A stretch of DNA of 64,000 nucleotides from Lingula anatina (lineage: Eukaryota > Brachiopoda > Lingulata > Lingulida > Lingulidae), in contig NW_019774814.1 in the NCBI RefSeq assembly GCF_001039355.2, positions 346,793-410,792 on the forward strand, read 5' to 3'. The stretch's first letter is position 1; the number at the start of each line of letters is the position of its first letter. Of this stretch, positions 36,800-47,804 are shown piece after piece. The notes beneath the pieces were generated by a model, which ran no database searches, was not told the origin of the DNA, and was given only the letters and a program-made list of their open reading frames with translations. Both the position numbers and the translations under genes were made by a program.

Positions 36800-37250
36800 A
36801 AAAAAAAAAAAATTTTAATAAAAAAAAAAACATACATTCATAATAGTCCTCATTCTGAAGATTTTAAATGATTGTAAATGCTATAATAGTCATGTTCTTA
36901 GTCAACGCTGTGAATTAAACTCACTTCAATAGCAACTAATCTTTTCTTTGCAATGCAAGTGCAGTAGTTAAAAATCTTGCTCATGAGAATATGCCATCCG
37001 TACAAATGTCAGACATAATCCAAACAATCGTTCATTTTTACTGTGTTTTGTCCATTGTGTTATGAAATATATCTCCCTCAAGTCATTATACAACGGACAC
37101 AGTAGTAGAAAGTGTATCTCGTTTTCTACAGTATAAACTTTCTGAGTCAAACAATATGGGCAAAATCTACGGTCTTTTTCTATATTCATGTGGCGTCCTT
37201 TTTCAATCATCAGACTGTTGCTTGAGCAGCGAAAATTTGCCTATGGAATA
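36800..37250 (-). mobile_element. 3' end of a non-LTR retrotransposon (5'-truncated)
   Basis: The minus-strand frame to 36968 reads ANFRCSSNSLMIEKGRH, then RRFCPYC, and ENEIHFLLLCPLYNDLREIY. The order IExGRH, CPYC, E-x-HFLL-CP-Y-x-x-LR is the zinc-knuckle-like C-terminus of endonuclease/reverse transcriptase ORFs common in marine invertebrates. It ends with a stop at 36968. The 3' flank runs to T/A-rich tracts at about 36800-36835, consistent with the element's 3' end. No RT core is present upstream. Confidence 0.7.
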
Positions 37251-38500
37251 AAATTTTAAAAGTTTGATAGATCTAAACTGCTCTCCAGAAAAGCAGCTTT
37301 AATTACAATCTTACATTTGCCTCCATTCGCACAGAGTGCCAAGGCAAAACAAAAATGCAAGGGCACCATCATTTGGTTAAACACCCGAGACCCCATTTGA
37401 TCAAAACATTACCATCAATATCAGTAGACAGTTTCTTCAACTAATTGACCTCCTATTTCCTAAAGGTTACCCCTACCATAAGATCTTCAACAGAAATACA
37501 GAGTAAGTATTGTAGGGCTGCATGAGCAACAGGGGGTCAGTAGCTACTGTGAAAAAGCCTGACACTCCAGCCGGTACCTACAAATACTGAAACTCTGAGG
37601 AGTGTCCCATTATGGTGACAGCTTGACAGAATACATAATATATAAAGAACAAGATTTCAAATTCGCTGGAGAAATCACAAAACTTCACTCAACAATTCCA
37701 GCAAAATAAAAGAAACAACTGAACTCTCAAACTACTACTGGGAGTTATGGGATAAAGGTGTGAGTGAAAATGATAGCATACGTCATGGTTGAGAATGTAG
37801 TTTATCGGAAGTAAGAACCTCAACAGCATGTTTTACATGTTATGTGATTAAGAATTGATACCATATTAATGTTAATTCATACTTTTACATTATTCACATC
37901 TTTATATATAATATGGCATATATTTTTGTAACATTATATGGGTATATTTTAGTGTTGTTTTAGTTCAAACCAGCTCAGTCTGACAGGCATGCTGAGATCT
38001 TATAGTCCATTGTATGTACCTTTGACTTGTCATCGGCTTCTTATTCATAATTAACTGCATATCTTCTGTTAACTACAATTCATAGGTTAAAACATTTCTC
38101 TCCAATCCTTGGGTTTTTCTATCGTGAAGACATTCTGAAAAAAAGAGGGAAAGAGGATTGCAACTTTTCTGAAAAAACTTAAACATGCCACCTTGTCTAA
38201 TAGATCTTACATAAAGTTACAAATCACTAACATGTTTGGTAAAAAGGTAGGTTACTTTCTGAAATCAGCAAGATGGAAAAGCTTTCTGGAAAATTTTTTT
38301 GCTTATAATTTTACAATATGAGCAAATACCATTTTGGTTGATATGACTGTAACCAATTTGTGACTGGGATAGCCAATGTGAAGTTAGACTATGTTGAGTC
38401 AAAGTTAGTTGTTTCTTTCATTCCATTTAAAATGGCCTCAGTCAATCTCCATCCTTACAGGTATCATAGTGAGGCATCTCCCCACTTGATCTGGAAGTGG
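37251..38500. other. Intergenic stretch without recognised gene
   Basis: AT-rich, with many short stop-interrupted frames. I see no domain, RNA gene or strong repeat here. Confidence 0.6.
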
Positions 38501-38544
38501 AATTCACATTCTCCAAATGTCCATGTTCTGTCCCAGTCAGTGGG

Positions 38545-39125
38545 TCTCATGTGGTGAAGGCATTTCAAATTGAGGAACTGGCAAGTCTGAAAAATCTCCC
38601 AGGAAAATGGGGCACACTGAAGTCATCAAGGCCAACAGATTCTTCAGACAAAAAGCACAAGCACCAGCATAACTATGGTTTGCCAAGCATTCCTGGAAAA
38701 TGTAACCATACTTAACTAAATTGGCTTTTTTCCGTTTCCATGCAGAAGATTACTCAACTGGTCTGGTCTCAAACACTTATTTGGTAAAAAGTGAAGTATG
38801 GTCAGTTTAAATCGTTTGGATAATCTGTCAGAGAGGCCCAATTTAATTGCTTTGGTCAACATTATCACAGATATTGTTTTCTCTGAAAAACTTTTAAAGT
38901 CTTCTTTTAAAGCAGATAAAGTGTTACTGTTCATTAGATTTTCACATAAAACTACCTTAAATTTCCCTTCAGTTACCTTTGGCACATATCTATCAGTCTT
39001 GAGTCATCTTGTCTTACCCTTACGTAACATCCCTTGATATTACGATGATAAAATGTGTCTTGTGGTGAAAGCATTTCAAATTGAGGAATTGGCAAGTCTC
39101 AGAAATCTTCCAGGAAAAAACAGCC
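38545..39125 (+). repeat. Two diverged copies of a coding-like 60-nt segment
   Basis: The segments 38551-38610 and 39065-39122 both read VVKAFQIEELASL, then K/R, NLPGK, with third-position and scattered changes. The first continues open to a stop near 38713. They may be old exon copies or part of a dispersed repeat; the protein is not recognised. Confidence 0.35.
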
Positions 39126-41400
39126 TGTAGCAAGCATCATCAAAAACTCCATCTGGACTTACATTGTATAAAGAACTGTTGAGCATTTCATAAATACTGT
39201 CATCTGTCCTTATTCTGGAAAAAAGAAAGTAATTAACACAGGTTTCTCAAACCTTAAGCCTTGAAAAACATTTTGTAGACCATGTTCTAAAATTATAGAT
39301 TATTACTATTAGAATGAAACAATAGNCCCTTCAGTTACCTTTGGCACATATCTATCAGTCTTGAGTCATCTTGTCTTACCCTTACGTAACATCCCTTGAT
39401 ATTACGATGATAAAATGTGTCTTGTGGTGAAAGCATTTCAAATTGAGGAATTGGCAAGTCTCAGAAATCTTCCAGGAAAAAACAGCCTGTAGCAAGCATC
39501 ATCAAAAACTCCATCTGGACTTACATTGTATAAAGAACTGTTGAGCATTTCATAAATACTGTCATCTGTCCTTATTCTGGAAAAAAGAAAGTAATTAACA
39601 CAGGTTTCTCAAACCTTAAGCCTTGAAAAACATTTTGTAGACCATGTTCTAAAATTATAGATTATTACTATTAGAATGAAACAATAGACATCTCAAGTCA
39701 AAATTCTATTGTTTAGGTATCTCATAAAAAGGGGCGGATCCAGGATTATTTGAATGGGGTCCTCTGATGTATCTGTATCTGTTCATGTACGTCTATAGAC
39801 ACCAATACTGGTATGAAGTAGACGGATAGATGTGAAGCCGAGAATGTGATGTGAAGCCAAGAACCAAGAAAAAATTGTTGTTTTGGGGGGCAAACGTTGC
39901 CATTTGGTACGGTTTAGAACTACGATTCATCTAGTCAAAATTCTAATATCAAAAGGGGAATATTGGTGTGATTTTTTTTTTCATATATCGAAGGGGGGGG
40001 GGGGAGGGTAAGAACCTGCCTGCGCCCAACCCCTACCCCAAATCCGCCATTGATAAATGCATATTCCTGGACAGAAAACATAAAAATAATGACTTTGTCT
40101 TAAATTGGAAGGACGCTATATTTCAACTAAAAGTGATAAAATATTTACTTGCAACTAATATCACACTCCTCCTCAAATTCCGTCAATGAACATCGAGTAA
40201 CTTTACTGGGCCTTGTTGCAGACGCTAGGAATCCCATCTCTTTCATTATGGACGGAGGAAGGATAGACAATTACTCTTTTTCGACTTGACTTTCATCTCA
40301 AAGCCCTACGTGCGCGTTCTCGAATCTGCCGCCATATTGAAAATAGTTCCAGGAATCTTGGCAGCNACCTTCAGTTACCTTTGGCACATATCTGTCAGTC
40401 TTGAGTCATCTTGTCTTACCCTTACGTAACATCCCTTGATATTACGATGATAAAATGTGTCTTGTGGTGAAAGCATTTCAAATTGAGGAATTGGCAAGTC
40501 TCAGAAATCTTCCAGGAAAAAACAGCCTGTAGCAAGCATCATCAAAAACTCCATCTGGACTTACATTGTATAAAGAACTGTTGAGCATTTCATAAATACT
40601 GTCATCTGTCCTTATTCTGGAAAAAAGAAAGTAATTAACACAGGTTTCTCAAACCTTAAGCCTTGAAAAACATTTTGTAGATCATGGTCTAAAATTATAG
40701 ATTATTACTATTAGAATGAAACAATAGACATCTCAAGTCAAAATTCTATTGTTTAGGTATCTCATAAAAAGGGACGGATCCAGGATTATTTGAATGGGGT
40801 CTTCTGATGTATCTGTATCTGTTCATGTACGTCTATAGACACCAATACTGGTATGAAGTAGACGGATAGATGTGAAGCCGACCCTCACCAGGGCCTGCTC
40901 AAGAACCAAGAAAAAATTGTTGTTTTGGGGGGCAAACGTTGCCATTTGGTACGGTTTAGAACTACGATTCATCTAGTCAAAATTCTAATATCAAAAGGGG
41001 AATATTGGTGTGATTTTTTTTTCATATATCGAAAGGGGGGGGGGGAGGGTAAGAACCTGCCTGCGCCCAACCCCTACCCCAAATCCGCCATTGATAAATG
41101 CATATTCCTGGACAGAAAACATAAAAATAATGACTTTGTCTTAAATTAGAAGGACGCTATATTTCAACTAAAAGTGATAAAATATTTACTTGCAATTAAT
41201 ATCACACTCCTCCTCAAATTCCGTCAATGAACATCGAGTAACTTTACTGGGCCTTGTTGCAGACGCTAGGAATCCCATCTCTTTCATTATGGACGGAGGA
41301 AGGATAGACAATTACTCTTTTTCGACTTGACTTTCATCTCAAAGCCCTACGTGCGCGTTCTCGAATCTGCCGCCATATTGAAAATAGTTCCAGGAATCTT
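38967..41400. repeat. Overlapping contig ends placed in tandem (three copies)
   Basis: A segment of about 360 bases occurs at 38967-39325, 39327-39688 and 40367-40730. The longer block 39327-40360 recurs as 40367-41400, with small differences such as a 20-base replacement near 39840/40880. The Ns at 39326 and 40366 mark joins. The block 39327-40365 is wholly redundant with the next one. Confidence 0.85.
39731..40055. mobile_element. MITE-like non-autonomous DNA element
   Basis: One end is ggggcggatccagga and the other is ccccaaatccgccattg, imperfect inverted repeats sharing GGCGGAT. The roughly 320-base body contains a poly(G) tract (ggggggggg) and has no coding capacity. A second copy at about 40771-41095 lies in the duplicated contig. 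The family is not assigned. Confidence 0.5.
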
Positions 41401-42131
41401 GGAACCCGTATGTAAACAGCGAGAGACCAAATCGTTCGCGGTGCTTGCGATATGTATTTTTGCGTTCGCACCATGAAATCGCGTTTTAAGTCGTTTGTTT
41501 GGCGTTTGCAATCACAAACCCGCGGCTCGAGATCTATTTCTCTTTTTTTTCGTTTTAATAATTTTTTTCTTACAAAGGAAATTTTACTTTTAAAATCATA
41601 ATATAAGCCAGGCTATAGTAAGCATTTTAAAATATGTTGTGAAGTGTTCCTTAAAAACATATTTAATAATTGTGTTTTCGATACCTTTCTCTCTGAGAGC
41701 AATTTCATTTATTAATTAATTAAAAACTTTCAATCCCAATGCTTTTGTCTCAAATTTCGAATTCCAGTTGGTTCGAATTTTAATTAAATTAAAAAATTGA
41801 AATCAGAAAATCAGTGCATGTCTCTTCGTCAGTGGTGACTTTGACACGAATAGAAGTAAAAAAGGTTGGTAGTTGAATTATTAGCAGAGTCTATTTTATA
41901 AAGAAAAAAATTACATACATGAAATACAACTAAAAACGACGTTAATTTCTTAATGTTTAAACAGTAGTTGCTTTTTATAAGAAATAAACATTATTACTTT
42001 CTTCTTTATTTATTTGTTTATTTCGAAGAATTCGACAACTGTTTTTAAATGATAGACTTAATTATCTTTAAAAAGTCACAAAACTGTGCACAGTTTCTCC
42101 AAATATTGGGATCATCGTTTTCGGTATTTCT
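41401..42131. other. Intergenic, downstream of the vWA gene
   Basis: AT-rich with no recognised gene. It likely includes the vWA gene's 3' UTR on the minus strand. A small patch at 41400-41530 is richer in CpG. Confidence 0.5.
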
Positions 42132-45100
42132 TCATTTACAGAGGTCTGACCCTTTGACCATACACACATAACAACTGGCAGCAAGTATCAAATATACCCC
42201 CGCCTGAACACCTAGTATCATTAAAAGCCGAGTGACCTCGCTGTCGTGACCATCCTCCTTAAATATAACTAAAATTTCCTCAACATCGCTATCATTCAGT
42301 TCAACAGTTAAAGCCTTTCCTGGGTGAGCTGTCAGCTGGAAGCAGTTGTCGGATGTCGAGTTGAGACTGGTGCCGTAGATTGCCGAATAGAGGGGTACGT
42401 TGGGAGTTGAGGCGTTGGCGGGGTATGGCACGTGCATTTTGAAATGAGGCAACTGAGTGTCACAGTGAAGTTGGTAGTCGTAGATGGAAGGACTCGGGTA
42501 GCGGGCTGCCCAAGAACTGTACAGGGAGGCACTGCCGCTCGTCATAGTTACCTGCAACCAGATGCGCATTTTCATGAGAGATGATACAGAGCTTTAAAAA
42601 ACACTCCAAGTTATATATATATATATATATTCTTACTTTATTAAAAAGTATTTTCCTTGGATATCCTATAAGTTTTGATGAAGACAGTGATTAGTATTAC
42701 CCAAAGGTATACAAAATGCAATCATTAACAAGAATAAAAAATCGACTAATATTCAACCAAATTCAAAAGGTGAAATCATATTCAACTCCAAAGAGCAAGG
42801 AACTTACCACTAGGGTGAGGTTATCCGTGGGGACGTTGAACCTCAGGTACTGAACCTGGCCATACTCCAGCTTACCACTGATATTAGCTGTCACACCTAA
42901 GCTGGCTGGAAAGGATAGGAAGAAAATTGAGCTTTTACTTGTAAACTAAATACAAACTGATGTAACGGGGCGAAAAAATCGCATTTATGACGCTTACAGA
43001 AAAATATTTGAAATGATATATAAAAGGGAATAAGGTTCTCTTTTACTTAGACTATACAATCCACTACAAACTTATAAATAATCTCAATTCCTATAGCATA
43101 TGGATTCTAATTGTGTCGTTCAACGTCTCTAGGCTACAGTATTACAAAAATTGAAATCTTTTGCGAAATTCTTAAGTAACGCCTACCTTTACACGTTCTC
43201 ATTTCAATCTCATCTCTAAGAGAAGTGACTTCGCCAAAATCGTCCAAGTTAAAAACATGAAGGCACGAGGGACAGCTCCCTATGGCCTCCAGTTCTTTTT
43301 GTTCTGTGGCGTTAGATATCCCAATAGCAAGCATGGTGATGTCGGAATCGTGAAGGATGCGGGCAGCTCTAAGAGTCCACTGGGGCTCGGTGGACTTGCC
43401 ATCCGTTATAACGACTCCAATCTTAGGAGACTTAATTGTCTCACCGTTCTTTTCCCTTAACGTGCTTTGTGTTTTGTGAAGTTGCTCCAAACCGACTAAA
43501 CCGTAATCTGTCCTTGTTGGCCCGCCGAGGTAGCGTATTTCTCTGATGTGATCGAGAAGACTGGCCTTCGTGTTGTGTTCGCCAAGGCGGATTTCGGTCT
43601 GTGAGAAGCGCGCATATTGGATGACTCCGACACGGAATTTATCCTCGCCTATATCTAACCCTTCGATCACGCTGGTTAAAAACTGGAGAACGAGGCGAAA
43701 GTTACTGAAACCAACGCTGCCGGAGGAGTCCAATACAAATACAACGTCGGCTCTAGGGAGTTGACACCCTGAAAAAAATATGATGTCCAGTCAGATACAT
43801 TCAGAGATCAAACAGCACATTAAATATTATGAAATGCTTCGATATGTTTTACTTATACATTAACGATATTAAAGATAGTCATATAATGCTTTGAAATGTA
43901 ACAAAGGGGTCAATAACATAAAGGTTTCAAAATGAATATTCGATAAACCAAAATTAGAATCAATAAAGAAAAAATACACGAATCGTGCGTCAATGCACAG
44001 AGTAGGCAAATCTGTTTAAACTGCATTATTTCTACTCTAGATGTTACTATCAGTTCTATAAAACAAAACGGTTCTGACTCACTGGTATTGTTCAGAAGCT
44101 CTTGCACTGCTCTGATAAAATGCTTTTTCCTGGAACGAGCTCCCGCTCGATAATGTGTATTCCAGTACATGGCTTGGCCCTCCAGGTCGCGAGGAAGATC
44201 ACGGGAATGTTGTGCCAGCCTCAGGCGGGCAGCTAGACCCGAATACAGGGGTGTTCCCAAATCTCTCCAACTGAGAGATGTCCAATTCACGAGAAAATGT
44301 TCTTCCACGGCAGATCGCAAGGAAGCCAGATTGGGATCGCTTTTAGTGTCTTTGAATGCAGACTTGGTAACCTAGGGCGAGAAAACAGTTGCAGCTTTTG
44401 GCGCTTTGTAATTTGAAGCCAAATCCATTAGGAACATGCATGGGAATTCCATACTCATTTTCAGGGAATTCCACTTATAACGATTCTCCATTTATTCATC
44501 ACATTTTTTAACACGGATGCTTTTAAGTTAAACAGAAGGGTCACCACTTTGACTTTGAAGCATCAGTTATATTAAAAGGTGAAAAAGGGTTATCAAACCA
44601 GTAACCGGTAATTGTAAAGGAAATGGATTTTTTCTTGTAAAAATAATAGACCTTTTTACCACCTTGTTTGACCCTAGATGAAAATCGGCATAGTACCTAG
44701 ACCGAATTTTGATCCAGGGCAGTGACTTTCCAATCTATTTCGCATCTATTTTTAAAAACAGATCTCAAACACTACTATCCTTATGTACTTAGAAAGGTTG
44801 ATAAACCCAACATATTCACGCCCAAGCACTTTATAAATTGATTCCTCCATTTACATACTCTGGCTATAAGCTTGATGGCTACACATGCACCAATATTAAT
44901 AGAGGAACCCTGTCTCGTCCAGAAAGGCTCCTGATGAGTGTTTCAGATAAGGGAGGTCTAGGGGAGTGGTGTGAATCCCATGAAGGGTGCCATCTAACTC
45001 AACACTATTAAAACCCTGGAGAGTTGGAAAGCGAGTTTGAATTTTAATTTAAAACAGCCAAGGCTTCATTTTGCCTACAGTCAAGGCAGGCAGTGGCATA

Positions 45101-46026
45101 AGATGCACAGCATTTAGTAATGGACCATACAGTTCATACTCTTAATTGACAAAATGATGTAAATAAATCCCCCGTGACCATATATCTAAAAGCGTGAGCA
45201 CAAAGTGTTTTCATGAAAATTATGACAAACATCTGAATTCATGACACACCAATCACAAATGTAAGCTGCTGAATTCCTACTTTCATATCACAAAAGGCTC
45301 TTAACTTGACTTTGCCTACTTTGGTTAGTCCTAAAATCAACTGCCCAATCCTTAAGCTGCGTACTGGTATGGGTTTTATTGCTACATGTGTCTCACCTTC
45401 TCATATCTTTAAATTATATAGTGTCTATCATCTCTTTTTGTATTCAGAGATTGCATGCAAGGACCAAGTTTTTATTTACAGCACTAAATTCCTCTAAACA
45501 TTAAACGTTCTTCTAAGCACCAAATGATACCATAATCATTATTCAAAAATGATTTTAATCTACTGCGGCCCTTTCGCGTAATTTCATCTAACAGAGACAC
45601 ACAATGTAGCATCAAAATTCACCTCTGTCGCCTCTTTGAAGCGGACAAAGTGTCTGGGCATCGATGATGTTATCTGACATAAGAAAACACCAATTCACTT
45701 TATCAATTGTAATCACAATTATTATTTCACTTATCACACTTTATGGTGATATCTACCTGCCATATGCCGCCCAGGTGCGGGTGACCGTGTCGCGGAGTGA
45801 AAGAGTCGTTCCTTGTACCGTCTTTTGTCTCTACCCAGGCGATCCGTCTAAGCAGCATGTTGTCGTTCGGGAAGATGCACGAGCTCTGGATGAGGTCCAC
45901 CACGGCCTCCACCACCTCTGTGCCCCTGCCTCGGTCCTCGCGAGTCACGTCACGAAAACCGTGACCGGTGCCGAGCAGCTTTAACAAAATAAACATCGCA
46001 AGAAAACACCCCTGGAGCATTTTCAT
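42132..46026 (-). CDS. Secreted, membrane-anchored von Willebrand A domain protein, complete
   Basis: Exons: 45757-46026, 45623-45673, 44083-44371, 43187-43768, 42808-42905 and 42132-42551. Total 1710 nt, 569 residues, all GT-AG and in phase. Residues 1-23 are a signal peptide (MKMLQGCFLAMFILLKLLG). Residues about 24-200 form a domain with RRIAWVETKDGT and HPHLGGIWQ motifs that I cannot name with certainty; the pattern recalls lysozyme/transglycosylase folds. A vWA domain follows from about 210 to 395, with a full MIDAS: DSSGS (Asp217), a Thr in GGPTRTDYG and Asp in VVITDGKS. Then comes a region of about 140 residues with N-glycosylation sites and a transmembrane segment near 536-561 before a short Cys-containing tail. 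The likely role is extracellular metal-dependent adhesion; the partner is unknown. Confidence 0.9.
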
Positions 46027-46771
46027 CTTCTTTGAATATCTGTCCTATTTTCCGCCTCTATAAAGTTTGGTCAGTACTACTAGGTCATTTTTCTATAAAA
46101 GTAAACTAACTGTTAATGTAGGCTTTTGTTCTAATTGGCTCCTTTTTTATATTGCAGAGTAATAAACTGCTATTTTCCCTATTATTTTTTTAGTTCCCTT
46201 TATGACCCTTCGCAACGGCCGCACTTCTGAAGTGCTCTTTTTTAAATGACGTTCTGTGTCCCAACTAAATGGTATTAAACGTGAATCATAGGAATTAAAA
46301 CAGTATTGTTCGTTTTTATCTCTGGGGTCCAGATTGTATGCAGGATCGATTTTTTCACCGAGAGATGTAAGCTCGGTTACAGTGGCACTGTGATACAGCT
46401 ACAACTTCGAACGTTCAAAGTAGTGTCGATAAATAAATCACTTTTTTTAAATTTTGACAAACAGTCCTCAATAGATGTTTTCACCGATAGATCAGGTTTT
46501 TAAAAATATTAAGAAAAACCTACATGCAATGTTTAGTTCAAACTGATAAAATGTTGGAAAGCTTTATCTTTATTTTCATTTTAGCTAAAAAACTGTTCCA
46601 CTGAGTACCAGGCGTGAGAGCACACTATGAATAATAATGATAAATGTAATAATTATAGGCCTACACTTTTTTCTGTAAAGAAGCTCTAATAACTATATTT
46701 TCCATATTAGATTTTCCTTCAGGGCTGCATACGCAAGTTCTCATTTTGCCTTACACCGCACAGAAACTGTG
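46027..46771. other. Upstream region of the vWA gene
   Basis: Contains the presumed vWA promoter on the minus strand. No recognisable gene or strong motif. Confidence 0.5.
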
Positions 46772-47657
46772 TTAGTGGCGAATTCCCTCAAAGGGCACAT
46801 TTGACTTATTAACATGTGTCAACGATGGTGACTCAGTGGACGTTGTGCTAAGTCTCCCTTTTTTGTGAAAATAAAACATGCAACTTGCTGTATGTTCATA
46901 TTCTGGAGTTGGACGGCGATTCCTTCTTTTCCCATTTGTGAACAGTGGTGGCGATACTAAGAAATCGTTTGAAACCCCTATATAATTCTTCTTCTCTAAC
47001 GCTAATAACGCTTCGTAAAAGTAGGACAAATGTAGTGTTTTCATACCTTTAAATCAAGTCATGTCTCGTAATGCCAGGAATTTGGGAATGGACTATAAAT
47101 TATTTCCTCAATTCCAGGCACTGCATCGGAGGATTCTGCATATTCAAAAGTATTTAATATGCTATGCCAAGGCAGGATAATTTAAACTATCACTTTTCTT
47201 ATTTAATCAGTCTAAATCTAATCTACTTTAAAATCACGATCGTGAGTCGCAAGTATACAACGCTTTGTACGAACCATAACATAAAATAGCAAACCGAAAA
47301 ATGAAATTTAATTGCCCTGTGATATATTGAAGGATATAAATAAACTGAAAGTAAAGGGGGAGACTGTTGCATTTGCGCCCAATTATCATGTTTTACAACT
47401 TCTAGCGTGCGTATCATGCCATTGACCATGACATGATAAAGTACTTCCTCACGTGGTCCGTCTTTGATGACCTCCCTGACATTTATCTTTCCGCGACTAA
47501 ATAACATGTTTCGCCCGCGGACCCCTCCGATCTCATTATGATACGCCTTGCGGTATGCAAAAGCTATATACAAGCCAGTATGCCATCGCAAAGGGAAGCC
47601 TGCTGTTTCCACTTGGAGGGGATGTGTTCGATGACAGAGATCCATATGTTCACACAA
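46772..47657 (-). CDS. Weak candidate two-exon gene fragment
   Basis: Two minus-strand open frames, 47223-47657 and 46772-47044, could be joined. The first contains REVIKDGPREEVLYHVMVNG and MIRTLEVV before a possible donor (gtaaaacat). The second follows an acceptor-like taaag and includes NDFLVSPPLFTNGKRRNRR. The order hydrophobic-NG-hydrophobic, then N-x-F-x-x-P, then a basic patch recalls ADAM/ADAMTS prodomains, but no protease domain follows and the junction is poor. Chance open frames are a real alternative. Confidence 0.2.
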
Positions 47658-47804
47658 ACAAATGCCTTCACGGAGGACACAGCTGGCTCAGTTTATGATT
47701 CTTTGTAAGCGTGTCACAGGTTTTGTTCTAAGTTTAGCTGGTCGGCCATGAATGCACCACCGATAAGGAATCACGGACGTTGATATTCAGGCTGGAAAAA
47801 AATA

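Noticed and set aside
38716-39037. Overlapping frames on both strands near 38716-39037
   Set aside because: Both are short, lack known motifs, and are bounded by assembly duplicates; nothing distinguishes them from chance.
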